From NCBI RefSeq assembly GCF_001636405.1, contig NZ_KV440950.1, forward strand, positions 761,001 through 825,000: 64,000 nt of DNA, given 5' to 3'. Below the pieces are notes generated by a model. The model searched no databases, was not told the origin of the DNA, and saw nothing but the letters and a program-made list of their open reading frames with translations. A program made the translations under genes and the position numbers. This document shows, piece after piece, positions 44,357 to 53,825 of this stretch. The stretch's first letter is position 1. Every line of letters begins with the position of its first letter. Source of the DNA: Peribacillus frigoritolerans (GTDB lineage Bacteria; Bacillota; Bacilli; Bacillales; DSM-1321).

Positions 44357-46009
44357 ATGAGGTTTTCAAATATATATCGGGAAGAAACGGTCGAAACTCT
44401 GAGAAAAGAGAAATTTGATGTGGTTGTCATTGGTGGGGGAATTACCGGTGCAGGGATCGCTCTGGATGCAACGACCCGTGGGATGAAAGTGGCTTTGGTT
44501 GAAATGCAGGATTTTGCTGCAGGTACTTCAAGCCGCTCGACAAAACTTGTTCATGGCGGATTGCGGTATTTGAAGCAATTTGAAATAAAAATGGTTGCCG
44601 AGGTTGGTAAAGAGCGAGAAATCGTATATGAGAATGGACCGCATGTGACCACGCCGGAATGGATGCTGTTACCGATGCATAAAGGAGGCACCTTCGGGAA
44701 ATTCAGTACTTCGATTGGGCTTCGGGTCTATGATTTCCTTGCAGGGGTTAAAAAATCTGAACGCAGGAAAATGCTTTCGGCGGATGAAACACTAAAACGG
44801 GAGCCTCTCGTTAAGAAAGAGGGACTGAAGGGCGGAGGCTACTATGTTGAATATCGGACAGATGATGCACGTCTTACGATTGAAGTCATGAAGGCGGCTG
44901 TCGATAAAGGTGCAACACCGATAAATTATACAAAAGTAGATAAATTGTTATATGAAAACGGTAAGGTGAACGGAGTCCAAGTGGCCGATTTGCTTTCAGG
45001 TGATGCTTATGAAATATACGCAGACAAAGTTATTAATGCAGCAGGTCCGTGGGTGGATTCCATTCGTGAGAAAGACCAATCGAAAAAAGGGAAAACGCTG
45101 AAGTTATCCAAGGGTGTTCACGTGGTCATCGACCAATCGAGATTCCCGTTGAAGCAGGCGCTTTATTTTGATACGCCTGATGGCCGGATGATTTTTGCCA
45201 TCCCGAGAGCCGGTAAAGCTTATGTAGGGACTACGGATACTTTTTATGATGGTGATCCTGCAGTGCCGACCGTTACTTCCGAAGACCGTGCCTATCTATT
45301 AAAGTCCATACATTATATGTTTCCAGAAGTGAACATTACGGATGATGATATCGAATCCAGCTGGGCTGGGGTAAGGCCGTTGATTCTTGAAGAAGGGAAA
45401 GATCCTTCTGAGATATCAAGGAAAGATGAAATCTGGGAGTCCGATTCTGGCCTTATCACGATTGCTGGTGGGAAATTGACCGGTTATCGCAAAATGGCCA
45501 AAACGACGGTCGACCTTTTGGCAGGGAAGCTAGCCCAGCAATCCAATAAAGCTTATCCAGCCAGCAGCACGAAAGGCATGCCGATTTCCGGAGGGGATGT
45601 CGGAGGATCAAGCAACTTCTCCGATTATATCAAGCAACATGTTCAAATGGGAGTGGACTCAGGGCTCGCTGCAAAGGACGCCAAAGAGATATTGGCCATG
45701 TACGGGTCCAACGCACCTGTGTTATTCGATATCGCCAAAAACGAAGGAGACGGAGGAGCGAACAGCGGTCTTCCAAAGAAATTGTTCGTACAGCTGAAAT
45801 ACGCAGTTGATCATGAAATGGCCGCAACCCCAGTGGATTTCTTTTTCCGCAGGACGGGGACACTGTTATTCGATATCGATTTAGTCCAAACGCATAAACA
45901 TGCAGTGATCGATTATATGGCTGGATATTTTGGATGGACGGAATCAACAAAAATGGAGAGAACCAATCAATTGGAACAGGAAATATTGGGTGCGATTAAA
46001 GTATCTTGA
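44357..46009 (+). CDS. glpD: Aerobic glycerol-3-phosphate dehydrogenase
   Basis: A 550-residue FAD enzyme that oxidises glycerol-3-phosphate to dihydroxyacetone phosphate at the membrane and feeds electrons to the quinone pool. It has the FAD fold [24 protein letters not shown], the family motif [42 protein letters not shown] and the C-terminal DUF/helical cap ending GAIKVS. AAAGGAGGAG sets the ATG of MRFSNIY; an upstream ATG in the repeat-proximal region is rejected. It is controlled by the GlpP leader, with a tandem-repeat array between. Confidence 0.95.
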   Translation: MRFSNIYREETVETLRKEKFDVVVIGGGITGAGIALDATTRGMKVALVEMQDFAAGTSSRSTKLVHGGLRYLKQFEIKMVAEVGKEREIVYENGPHVTTPEWMLLPMHKGGTFGKFSTSIGLRVYDFLAGVKKSERRKMLSADETLKREPLVKKEGLKGGGYYVEYRTDDARLTIEVMKAAVDKGATPINYTKVDKLLYENGKVNGVQVADLLSGDAYEIYADKVINAAGPWVDSIREKDQSKKGKTLKLSKGVHVVIDQSRFPLKQALYFDTPDGRMIFAIPRAGKAYVGTTDTFYDGDPAVPTVTSEDRAYLLKSIHYMFPEVNITDDDIESSWAGVRPLILEEGKDPSEISRKDEIWESDSGLITIAGGKLTGYRKMAKTTVDLLAGKLAQQSNKAYPASSTKGMPISGGDVGGSSNFSDYIKQHVQMGVDSGLAAKDAKEILAMYGSNAPVLFDIAKNEGDGGANSGLPKKLFVQLKYAVDHEMAATPVDFFFRRTGTLLFDIDLVQTHKHAVIDYMAGYFGWTESTKMERTNQLEQEILGAIKVS

Positions 46010-46028
46010 CTTATATGCAAAAAACATG

Positions 46029-46057
46029 ACGCCGGCGGAATCGCTGGCGTTTTTTTG
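46029..46057 (+). terminator. glpD terminator
   Basis: ACGCCGGCG / CGCTGGCGT stem with a T7 tail. Confidence 0.85.
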
Positions 46058-46212
46058 TATTCGGAATGTGATTATCGGGGTATTTGCAAGTGGAAAAATA
46101 AAAATATGTATGTGAGGTTTCCTTACGTAAAAACTATTGTTTAATCCATCAAGATGAAATATAATCATTAAAAGATAAATTAGAATTTTCAAACTATAAA
46201 GGGGGAAATTGA

Positions 46213-47667
46213 TTGTCTGATTTTATTACGGCTTTAAATGGGGTTTTATGGAGTTCGCCAGTCATTTATATTTTATTGGGAGTAGGTTTATTATTCTCGA
46301 TTTTGACCCGTTTCCTGCAAGTGAGGCATATTAAGGAAATGGTCCTTTTGATGTTCCAAGGAAAAAGTTCGGAAGCGGGGGTTTCCTCATTCCAGGCTTT
46401 ATCCATAGCCCTTTCAGGTCGGGTCGGTACAGGTAACATTGCAGGGGTGGCCACGGCTATCGCCTTTGGCGGTCCCGGTGCCGTTTTCTGGATGTGGGCC
46501 ATAGCATTCATAGGAGCGGCCAGTGCATTTGTGGAATCCACTTTAGCTCAAATTTATAAAGTTAAACAAGACGGTCAATATCGAGGGGGACCAGCCTATT
46601 ATATTGAAAAAGGAATGGGCGTGAAGTGGTTTGCTGTCCTTTTTGCATTCGCTGCACTTATAGCCATGGCTGTGCTGATGCCTGGTGTTCAATCCAATTC
46701 GATTGCTGCCGGGGTGGAAAATGCATTCGGCATCAAACCGGTGTTCACTGGTTTGGCCATTGTCCTTTTACTTGGCTTCATTATATTCGGCGGTGTAAAA
46801 CGGATAGCTAATGCTGCAACCTTAATCGTCCCTTTTATGGCCCTTGGTTATATATTGCTATCTGTTGTCATCGTTCTGATGAATATCACAGAATTACCAG
46901 GAGTCATCTCTTTGATATTCAGAAGTGCCTTCGGGTTGGATTCCGCATTTGGGGGGATCATTGGCATGGCGATAGCTTGGGGAGTAAAACGCGGCGTTTA
47001 TTCGAATGAGGCCGGGCAAGGGACAGGAGCTCATCCTGCGGCTGCGGCGGAAGTATCACATCCGGCAAAGCAGGGTCTTGTTCAAGCATTCTCGGTTTAT
47101 ATCGACACATTGTTCGTTTGTTCCGCTACGGCCTTCATGATTTTATTTACAGGCATGTATAATACACAAGCGGAAAATGGTTCATTTATCGTCAATAATT
47201 TGGGAGATGTAACACCTGGTCCAGGGTATACACAAGCGGCAATTGATAGCGTAATCCCAGGTTTTGGTGCTGGCTTTGTCGCAATCGCCCTTTTCTTTTT
47301 CGCCTTTACGACGATCATGGCCTACTATTATATCGCTGAAACCAATATCGCCTATTTAATGCGCAACCGGAATGGTAAATCGGCCATGTTCGCCTTGAAG
47401 CTCATCATCCTGGCGGCCAGTTTTTACGGATCCGTGCGTACGGCAGAGCTGGCTTGGGCATTAGGGGATGCAGGTTTAGGCATTATGGTATGGCTCAATG
47501 TCATTGCCATTTTAATCCTTGCTAAACCGGCGCTCATTACGTTAAAGGATTACGAAAAGCAAAAGAAAGCAGGAATCGATCCGGTTTTCAATCCAAAAGC
47601 TTTAGGCATAAAAAACGCCGATTTTTGGGAGCGTGAGTACACCGGCGACAAGGAAAATGTTTCTTGA
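46213..47667 (+). CDS. Sodium:alanine symporter (AGCS family, AlsT-like)
   Basis: A 484-residue transporter with about 11 membrane segments. It has the AGCS signature QALSIALSGRVGTGNIAGVATAIAFGGPGAVFWMW, FVESTLAQIYKV, RGGPAYYIEKGMG and the later GVKRGVYSNEAGQGTGAHPAAAAEVSHPAKQGLVQAF. Alanine or glycine uptake with sodium is expected; some Bacillus members move glutamine or other amino acids. The start is TTG after AAAGGGGGAAA. It is monocistronic, with a strong terminator. Confidence 0.88.
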   Translation: MSDFITALNGVLWSSPVIYILLGVGLLFSILTRFLQVRHIKEMVLLMFQGKSSEAGVSSFQALSIALSGRVGTGNIAGVATAIAFGGPGAVFWMWAIAFIGAASAFVESTLAQIYKVKQDGQYRGGPAYYIEKGMGVKWFAVLFAFAALIAMAVLMPGVQSNSIAAGVENAFGIKPVFTGLAIVLLLGFIIFGGVKRIANAATLIVPFMALGYILLSVVIVLMNITELPGVISLIFRSAFGLDSAFGGIIGMAIAWGVKRGVYSNEAGQGTGAHPAAAAEVSHPAKQGLVQAFSVYIDTLFVCSATAFMILFTGMYNTQAENGSFIVNNLGDVTPGPGYTQAAIDSVIPGFGAGFVAIALFFFAFTTIMAYYYIAETNIAYLMRNRNGKSAMFALKLIILAASFYGSVRTAELAWALGDAGLGIMVWLNVIAILILAKPALITLKDYEKQKKAGIDPVFNPKALGIKNADFWEREYTGDKENVS

Positions 47668-47707
47668 GGGAAAATGCTATTAAATTAATTTAATAGAAGA
47701 AGATACA

Positions 47708-47747
47708 TGAAAAACCAGCTCAAGTTATTTACGAGCTGGTTTTTCAT
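47708..47747 (+). terminator. Symporter terminator
   Basis: GAAAAACCAGCTC / GAGCTGGTTTTTC stem. Confidence 0.85.
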
Positions 47748-47774
47748 GGTTTTGCGATAACCAGGGGGGATAAT

Positions 47775-47891
47775 ATGTTAGCCAAATTAGCTCAAGAAAT
47801 TGTGAACATAACAAGTGAAGTAATCGTCCATGATGTACTTATCACGGATAAAGACGGAATGGTTCTTGGTGTTTACTCAAAGGATGAATGA
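47775..47891 (+). pseudogene. 38-aa N-terminal piece of a CdaR-type sugar-diacid regulator
   Basis: AGGGGGGATAAT leads into ATG, giving a 38-residue peptide MLAKLAQEIVNITSEVIVHD then VLITDKDGMVLGVYSKDE. It matches only the start of the diacid-recognition domain of CdaR/YsfB regulators, which normally continue for another 330 residues including a helix-turn-helix. A good ribosome site and a terminator (47894-47923) bracket it. It is either a cleanly truncated relic or a stand-alone microprotein. Confidence 0.55.
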
Positions 47892-47893
47892 AT

Positions 47894-47923
47894 AAAAAGC
47901 TTGTACTATTTAACAAGCTTTTT
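47894..47923. terminator. Bidirectional terminator
   Basis: AAAAAGCTTGT / ACAAGCTTTTT stem between the 38-aa ORF and the convergent monooxygenase. Confidence 0.85.
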
Positions 47924-47946
47924 CAAATTACCGATTTCGCCAACTA

Positions 47947-49383
47947 TTAATCATCTAAATGCTTTTCCAACATTTGTTTAAATCTTTTTTTATCATAATT
48001 ATTATACTGATTAGCGATATTACGTATCGGATCTCCTGCGTAAAAACGTTCATATAATTCATGCCTCGACCCTAAAGGGCTCCCCACAAGATCCCACGCC
48101 AATTTAAATAGTTTTGTTCTTCTTTCTGCATCCAGATTCGCTCCTTTATAATATTTTTTCAGCAAATCGGATAAGGGACTTTGAAAATCCTGGACACTTG
48201 AGGGAATTTGAATGAATCCCCCTGCTCCTATGAGTTGCAAGAGCTCTATGGCACGGGGATAATATTTGGTCCCAAGGTTTCTGGCTGTTTCAATATATGT
48301 GAAATTTGGGATGAACGTTTGATATTGATCTAGCTTTCCTTCCCTTTCTGAAGCTATCAATAAAGCTCTGATCGTTTCGACTTGGATTAGTAGTTCTCCT
48401 ATTTTTTCTTGAACATGCAGATAGACATCGGCCCCTATTGCTTCAGCAACTTCGCAAGCTATGGCCGTAACGAATTCAAGCTTTGTTAATAATCGTACAA
48501 TGGCTTGATGGTAGGCTAAGCCATTTGATGCGGGATTTAATTTGATTTGTAACAAAGCATCTGGGTTGTCGTACAGTAATACACGTTCCCATGGGACGAA
48601 TACATCATCAAAAATTAATAAAGCATCCATCTCGTCGTACCTTGAACTTAGAGGCGAATCTGCTTTTTTGATTTGATTTGCAGCAAAGGATTCCCGGCAA
48701 ACCATATGCAATCCGGGAGAGTTGGCCGCAACAATAAGCATATGAGCTATCGATTTTTGTTCTTCTTTCAGGTTTGTGAGGGGATAAACGATTAGATCAT
48801 TCGAATATGGTGCTGCGGTACCGATCATTTTGGCTCCACTTAAGAAAACACCATCACTCGTCTTCTTTGTAATTCTTAATAATCCTAGATCATTTAAATC
48901 TTTGAAGGATTGATTGGCCCGATTGATTTGGGGATCTCGTTGGACGACACTTAAAAAAAGGTTCTTATCTCTTGCTTCTTCATAATAAGCTTTCATTTTA
49001 TGTGGAAAGTGGGCATCAAACTTTTTATAATCCTCTCGCGATGCATACCATCCTGTTAATCTTGATCTTGCATAGTCTGATAAACGGCTCATCACACCAT
49101 CTGTTGTTTGGCTCCAAGTTTCAAAAGCTACCCTCCTCTGCAGTAGATCATCATAAGAGTGGGGAACTAAAAAGGCTGAATGGACGAACTTTTTCGTTTT
49201 GGGACTAGGATAGCTTACCAAGTTTCTCATTAGCGGATCATCGATCATATTAAATAAACCGGAAATCGTACGTAATGTACCAATGAAGTTCTCGTCGGTT
49301 GTGACATCAATTTTTGTTCCATTTATCCAAACATTTCTGCCGTCTTGCAGGCTTTGAATAAATTGATGGCTTTGCGAATTCAT
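47947..49383 (-). CDS. HpaB-family flavin-dependent monooxygenase
   Basis: A 478-residue protein of the 4-hydroxyphenylacetate 3-monooxygenase large-component family, acyl-CoA-dehydrogenase fold. It has FIQSLQDGRNVWINGTKID at the start, the RDPQINRA segment, LSGAKMIGTAAPYSNDLIVYP, DALLIFDDVFVPWERVLLYDN and the C-terminal helical bundle with FIPNFTYIETARNLGTKYYPRAIELLQLIGAGG. It needs reduced FAD from a reductase partner, which is not encoded here. The substrate is unknown. The start is the ATG 5 bases after AGGAGG. It follows the cupin gene in one transcript. Confidence 0.85.
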   Translation of the reverse strand: MNSQSHQFIQSLQDGRNVWINGTKIDVTTDENFIGTLRTISGLFNMIDDPLMRNLVSYPSPKTKKFVHSAFLVPHSYDDLLQRRVAFETWSQTTDGVMSRLSDYARSRLTGWYASREDYKKFDAHFPHKMKAYYEEARDKNLFLSVVQRDPQINRANQSFKDLNDLGLLRITKKTSDGVFLSGAKMIGTAAPYSNDLIVYPLTNLKEEQKSIAHMLIVAANSPGLHMVCRESFAANQIKKADSPLSSRYDEMDALLIFDDVFVPWERVLLYDNPDALLQIKLNPASNGLAYHQAIVRLLTKLEFVTAIACEVAEAIGADVYLHVQEKIGELLIQVETIRALLIASEREGKLDQYQTFIPNFTYIETARNLGTKYYPRAIELLQLIGAGGFIQIPSSVQDFQSPLSDLLKKYYKGANLDAERRTKLFKLAWDLVGSPLGSRHELYERFYAGDPIRNIANQYNNYDKKRFKQMLEKHLDD

Positions 49384-49480
49384 AGCATCCTCCTGTAATT
49401 TTTTTTTCAATTGTGAAAATGACATTCTTAAATTATTTGATCCGCTCATATATTTGGGCAGTTATGAACCTGGGAATGTT

Positions 49481-49951
49481 TCATGGGGAAGGATAAGTTG
49501 TTCCGCCTTTTAATGGTGGGGTGTATATATGAAATGTAATAACAGGTGAAAGTGTGGGATTATACATCATATGGATGGTATCTTCTTTAACAACGAGGAT
49601 TTCATGCTGGGAAAACACCTCGACTTGATCATAAATAGGATAAGATGCTTTGTCTTCTAATTTATATAATACGTTTAGAAAATCTCCAGCCACTACAAAA
49701 ATGCATCCAATAGATAATCCATGATCATGGATTAAAGTCTTGGCCATACTAGGTAAATGAATAACAATTACTTCGACATTTTCGGATCTGTAAATAACAT
49801 TTCTTCCGTATTCTAAATCCTTCGGTTCAGTAACATACTTAGAAACTTCATTAAATGTTAGATTTAAAGATTGTACGGCTTGTACTAGATTAACCTCATT
49901 ATATGAGGGTAAGTTATCCAAAGTGCTTTTGATAGTCTCTAAAAAACCCAT
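49481..49951 (-). CDS. Cysteine dioxygenase-like cupin
   Basis: A 156-residue cupin like Bacillus YubC and cysteine dioxygenase. Iron-ligand motif TLIHDHGLSIGCIFVVAGDFLN supplies two histidines (HDHG). A third histidine is probably in DTIHMMYNPTLSPVITFHIY. CDO enzymes oxidise cysteine or mercaptopropionate to the sulfinate using Fe(II) and oxygen. The start is the ATG of MGFLETIK after AAGGAG. It lies about 100 bp upstream of the monooxygenase and divergent from the Rrf2 gene. A sulfur-compound role is inferred. Confidence 0.78.
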   Translation of the reverse strand: MGFLETIKSTLDNLPSYNEVNLVQAVQSLNLTFNEVSKYVTEPKDLEYGRNVIYRSENVEVIVIHLPSMAKTLIHDHGLSIGCIFVVAGDFLNVLYKLEDKASYPIYDQVEVFSQHEILVVKEDTIHMMYNPTLSPVITFHIYTPPLKGGTTYPSP

Positions 49952-50258
49952 TCTTTCTCGGCTCCTTACAAATAAGATAGCGTTCATTTTTTTTCAATGT
50001 CAGGAAGCTGGACTCGTCCCTTTATTTTGAGAAGGTTAATAGTTAAATTAAATCTGAAACCTTTCGACTCCTTTCTCTTTAATGATTTAACTTGATTCCA
50101 AAGTAACATGATGAAGTTTGTCGACTTTCTGAAATATAGTATGAATAAATGATATGGATGTGCACTCGTAAGAATGAAATGGTCACAAATTTCCACGTAT
50201 ATAATCATCATTCATTAAATAGCCTGATATAAAGGGTAATGGTGGGAGTGATCATCAT
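49952..50258. promoter_or_regulatory. Divergent control region, Rrf2 versus cupin
   Basis: 307 bp between the divergent genes with no ORF I can support. It must hold both promoters and any Rrf2 operator. I saw no T-box or riboswitch core. Confidence 0.4.
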
Positions 50259-50678
50259 ATGAAGATTTCAAGTAAGGGGGAATATGCATTAAGAGCTTTA
50301 ATAGCTTTAGCAAAGAATGAAGAAGAACTCATGCAGATTAAAGATATTGCGAATGAGACATTAGTGTCTCCCCAATATCTCGAACAAATTCTATTGCATT
50401 TGAAAAGTCACGGATATGTAAAAAGTAAAAGGGGAGTCCGCGGAGGGTATACCTTAAAGGAGTTGCCTAATGAAATTATCATTGGAAACGTAATTCGGGA
50501 CTTAGAAGGACCGCTTGCCCCTATGAGTTGTGTAAGCATTACAGCATATGAATATTGTCCCCTTGAAGATAATAACTGTTTATTGAAACCTCTTTGGGCA
50601 CTGATTAGAGATCAAGTGGCAGAACTGCTGGATAATACCACTTTGAAAGATCTTTTGGAAGGAAACTTGTATAAATAG
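50259..50678 (+). CDS. Rrf2 family regulator with three cysteines
   Basis: A 139-residue winged-helix regulator: MKISSKGEYALRALIALAKN, IKDIANETLVSPQYLEQILLHLKSHGYVKSKRGVRGGYTL. The C-terminal effector region carries MSCVSITAYEYCPLEDNNC, i.e. C-x8-C-x6-C, so an iron-sulfur cluster as in NsrR/IscR or thiol sensing is possible. Bacillus CymR, the cysteine-metabolism member, lacks such a set. It is divergent from the cupin and monooxygenase genes, the likely targets. GGTGGGAG lies upstream of the ATG. Confidence 0.87.
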   Translation: MKISSKGEYALRALIALAKNEEELMQIKDIANETLVSPQYLEQILLHLKSHGYVKSKRGVRGGYTLKELPNEIIIGNVIRDLEGPLAPMSCVSITAYEYCPLEDNNCLLKPLWALIRDQVAELLDNTTLKDLLEGNLYK

Positions 50679-50753
50679 TAACCGATTTTAAAAAAATTAT
50701 ATAAAAACATTAACTTGATATGGTAAAAGCATTAAAGAAGTACAAAAATGTAG

Positions 50754-50798
50754 AAGGAGAGAAGAAACTGGCAGCCTCGCCGCGTTTCTTCTCTCCTT
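50754..50798. terminator. Bidirectional terminator
   Basis: AAGGAGAGAAGAAAC / GTTTCTTCTCTCCTT, a perfect 15-bp stem between the Rrf2 gene and putR. Confidence 0.85.
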
Positions 50799-50837
50799 CG
50801 CTTATTGAATCACCCGAACTCAAAAACGGGACGTTCT

Positions 50838-52058
50838 TTAAGATCTCTGCTTTATAAGCTGTAAGTCGATGTATAGTTGCATTCTCGAATGAAAGTCATC
50901 AAAATCGATGGAGGTGAGATCGGTTATTTGATTCAATCTATATTTCAATGTGTTGGTATGAATGTATAGCTGTTCCGATGTCGGTTTGATCCGGCAATTG
51001 TTCAAGAGATATATTTCCAGTGTTTGAAGGAGTTTGGTTTGGCTTTCCAGGTCCTTCTTTTGAAGAATTTCTAAATCCGTATTGATATAATTCGTTTTAG
51101 TATGATGGTTGGAGATCATTTCGAGGTAACGGAAAATCCCAAGCTTGCTATATTGGAAGGGAAGCTGTTCGGGTTCACCGATGAATTTGGCTGCGTTGAT
51201 CACTTCCAGGGCTTCGAGATAGGATTTTCTTAATTGAAGAATCGAAGAGTACTCATTTCCGATTCCCGGGAATACCTTTTTGTCAGTGAATTGGGAAAGA
51301 ACGGTATTCGTTAAATCATTGGCGCTATCGGTAAGCAGGTCTTTCCCTTTTCCGTTGCTGCCAATCAGGACGATGATCTTCAATTGGTTTGTGAATACAT
51401 GGGTAAAATGATTCAACGCATTGGCGAACAGACTGACTGTATCAGCTAATTCATCGAAATGTTCCGCATCTGATTGAGCGATGGTAAAGACATTGACAAG
51501 GAAGGTTTCCGGAATGAGAAGACTCATATTGGCGGCTTCCCATTTTATTTGGTTTTCCGTTTGATAGACTTCGTCAATGACCTTTTGATAAAACTCATTT
51601 TTTTCTTCATCTTTTTTCATGTTTATCTGTTTTTTCTGATAAAGAAGCTTGCCGATATGATGGGAAACTTCGTGTAAAAATTCCAGATCGGAATCAGTCA
51701 TGATTTCCGTTTCTTGGACCCAAATGAATCCGAAGACCTGTCCTTTATGAACGGCGCTCACAACGACCCTTTGATTTAACCCGATTTCCTCGATTTGTTT
51801 CACCCTAAAGGGATGCTCCACTGTTTTAAGCTGTTCGACAATGCCCTCATCCATGAATTTTTCCAGGATTGGAATCGGCCAATGCTTTGTGAAGATGGTT
51901 TGCCGATTGGCTTGGTCGAAGTGTTCGATATAATATGAACTATATGCCAGCAATAAAAATTGGTCATTTTCGATGACGACTGGTTTTTTTAAATAAGTGC
52001 TGACCATATCCGTTATATCGTTGATGTTTGTGAGTGTCAGGATTTTTTCTAATGACAT
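50838..52058 (-). CDS. putR: PucR/CdaR-family activator of proline catabolism
   Basis: A 406-residue regulator with an N-terminal sensory region (about 1-160, GAF-like), a central GGDEF-like/linker region, and the C-terminal PucR helix-turn-helix (YLLNNCRIKPTSEQLYIHTNTLKYRLNQI). B. subtilis PutR, which activates putBCP in response to proline, has the same length and gene order. The start is the ATG of MSLEKILT after AGGGGG. It is the last gene of the put cluster but is separated from putP by a strong terminator, so it has its own promoter. Confidence 0.88.
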   Translation of the reverse strand: MSLEKILTLTNINDITDMVSTYLKKPVVIENDQFLLLAYSSYYIEHFDQANRQTIFTKHWPIPILEKFMDEGIVEQLKTVEHPFRVKQIEEIGLNQRVVVSAVHKGQVFGFIWVQETEIMTDSDLEFLHEVSHHIGKLLYQKKQINMKKDEEKNEFYQKVIDEVYQTENQIKWEAANMSLLIPETFLVNVFTIAQSDAEHFDELADTVSLFANALNHFTHVFTNQLKIIVLIGSNGKGKDLLTDSANDLTNTVLSQFTDKKVFPGIGNEYSSILQLRKSYLEALEVINAAKFIGEPEQLPFQYSKLGIFRYLEMISNHHTKTNYINTDLEILQKKDLESQTKLLQTLEIYLLNNCRIKPTSEQLYIHTNTLKYRLNQITDLTSIDFDDFHSRMQLYIDLQLIKQRS

Positions 52059-52147
52059 ATATGGCCCCCTGCAATTTTTTGAAGTATATGACAACTTAGT
52101 TTAATAATACTTTTAAACTAATGATGTATATAGGGGCAAGAACAAAG

Positions 52148-52182
52148 AAGGAACGGTATATGAAAAAATACCGTTCCTTTTA
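52148..52182. terminator. putP terminator
   Basis: AAGGAACGGTAT / ATACCGTTCCTT stem followed by A/T tracts on both sides. Confidence 0.9.
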
Positions 52183-52188
52183 GGGGTT

Positions 52189-53658
52189 TTATTTTTGTTT
52201 TAAAGTTTTTTCGAATTCTTCGAATTTCGCTTCTACTGCTTTTGATGGTTTCGCTGTTAGAAGACTGACCAGGATGATGGCAATCAAGCTTGCGCCAAAA
52301 CCAGGAATCATTTCATAAAGCGTATCGGATAATCCTGCCATCGACCAGAAAATTACAGTAGCGGCACCAACGATCATCCCAGCTAAAGCGCCCCATCTTG
52401 TCATCCGTTTCCAGCAGAGGCTCAGTATGACCAATGGACCGAATGAAGATCCGAATCCAGCCCATGCATAGCCGACAAGTCCAAGGATCGTGTCATTCTG
52501 TTCCCAAGAGAGAATGAGCGCTATGACGGATATGGCCAGTACGGAAAGTCTGCCCAGGAAAACAAGCTCTTTATCTGAAGCGGAACGACGGAAGAAAGTT
52601 TTGTACATATCCTCCGTTAAAGAGCTGGCCGTAACCAAAAGCTGCGAAGAAATCGTGCTCATGATGGCTGCCAGTATCGCTGAAATCAAGAAACCAGTGA
52701 TAAGCGGGTGGAATAGTATTTCCCCTAACTCTATGAAAATCGTTTCAGGATCAGCTAACTTCAGGTTGTTCTGATGGAAATACGTAATACCGATGAATCC
52801 AGTCAGCATGGCACCGATACTGGAGAAAATCATCCAGCCCATTCCGATAGTACGGGCTTTCTTGATTTCTTTAATAGAACTGATCGCCATAAAGCGGACA
52901 ATGATATGCGGCTGTCCGAAGTAACCGAGTCCCCAAGCAAATAATGAGATGATTCCTAAAAAGCTGGTCCCTGTGAAAATATTCAACAGAGCAGGATCAA
53001 TGGAACGTGGCGTGTCAATCGCAGGACCGAAACCGCCAACATGGAAAAGGGTGACGATCGGTACAAGAACCAAGGCGACAACCATGATGATCCCTTGAAC
53101 AAAGTCTGTCCAGCTTACTGCCAGGAATCCACCGAATAAAGTATAGGCAACGGTGACGCCTGTCAAGATCCATAGGCCTGTATGGTAATCAAGGCCGAAT
53201 GTACTTTGGAATAAGACTCCGCCGGATACCATTCCGGAAGAAACATAAAAGGTAAAGAATACGAGGATAACCAAAGCCGAAATGAGCCTTAAGATCTGTG
53301 AGCCCTCGCCAAAACGATTTTCCAGGAAAGCGGGGATCGTAATCGAGTTATTGGCGACTTCCGTATAGGTTCTCAATCTAGGTGCAACATACAGCCAGTT
53401 CATATAGGCCCCTAATGTGAGACCGATTACAATCCAGATTGAACTTAGTCCTGTTGCGAACATGGCACCAGGCATACCCATTAAAAGCCAACCGCTCATG
53501 TCCGCGGCACCGGCGCTCAATGCAGTGACAGCAGGTCCAAGACCCCGGTCGCCCAGCATATAATCATTTAAATTGGAAGTCCTTTTGTATGCGAAGTAAC
53601 CGATGAGAAGCATGCCGGCCATGTAAATGCTGATCGAAATTATTAATGCGTAATCCAT
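52189..53658 (-). CDS. putP: Sodium/proline symporter
   Basis: A 489-residue SSS-family transporter with 13 membrane segments. PutP landmarks are YKRTSNLNDYMLGDRGLGPAVTALSAGAADMSGWLLMGMPG, PRLRTYTEVANNSITIPAFLENRFG, GWGLGYFGQPHIIVRFMAI-like sequence and the sodium-site segment ILAAIMSTISSQLLVTASSL. It brings in proline as a carbon/nitrogen source. GAAGGGAG precedes the ATG. It is third in putB-putC-putP, with hairpins in the putC-putP gap that may tune its expression. Confidence 0.94.
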   Translation of the reverse strand: MDYALIISISIYMAGMLLIGYFAYKRTSNLNDYMLGDRGLGPAVTALSAGAADMSGWLLMGMPGAMFATGLSSIWIVIGLTLGAYMNWLYVAPRLRTYTEVANNSITIPAFLENRFGEGSQILRLISALVILVFFTFYVSSGMVSGGVLFQSTFGLDYHTGLWILTGVTVAYTLFGGFLAVSWTDFVQGIIMVVALVLVPIVTLFHVGGFGPAIDTPRSIDPALLNIFTGTSFLGIISLFAWGLGYFGQPHIIVRFMAISSIKEIKKARTIGMGWMIFSSIGAMLTGFIGITYFHQNNLKLADPETIFIELGEILFHPLITGFLISAILAAIMSTISSQLLVTASSLTEDMYKTFFRRSASDKELVFLGRLSVLAISVIALILSWEQNDTILGLVGYAWAGFGSSFGPLVILSLCWKRMTRWGALAGMIVGAATVIFWSMAGLSDTLYEMIPGFGASLIAIILVSLLTAKPSKAVEAKFEEFEKTLKQK

Positions 53659-53698
53659 AAAAGACTCCCTTCGTGATGAAATATATAATTTTTTGTTT

Positions 53699-53783
53699 TA
53701 AAAGAGGAAGCAACCTATTTGTCACTTCCTCCATTTAAGTTCATTTTGGTTTCCATATCCAGAATGGAGGATACGGAAACCAT
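53699..53783 (-). terminator. Two hairpins in the putC-putP gap
   Basis: GGTTTCC / GGAAACC (53748-53781) and GAGGAAG / CTTCCTC with following TTTTA (53704-53731, minus-strand tail). They could cause partial termination or stabilise an mRNA end. Confidence 0.6.
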
Positions 53784-53825
53784 AGGGATTTCAAATTATC
53801 TTCAAAATTGCTCTATGGAACATTA

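Noticed and set aside
49984..50211. 75-codon minus-strand frame upstream of the cupin gene, and a possible T-box leader
   Set aside because: The frame has no ribosome site and covers the divergent promoter region; no T-box sequence or specifier stem is present.
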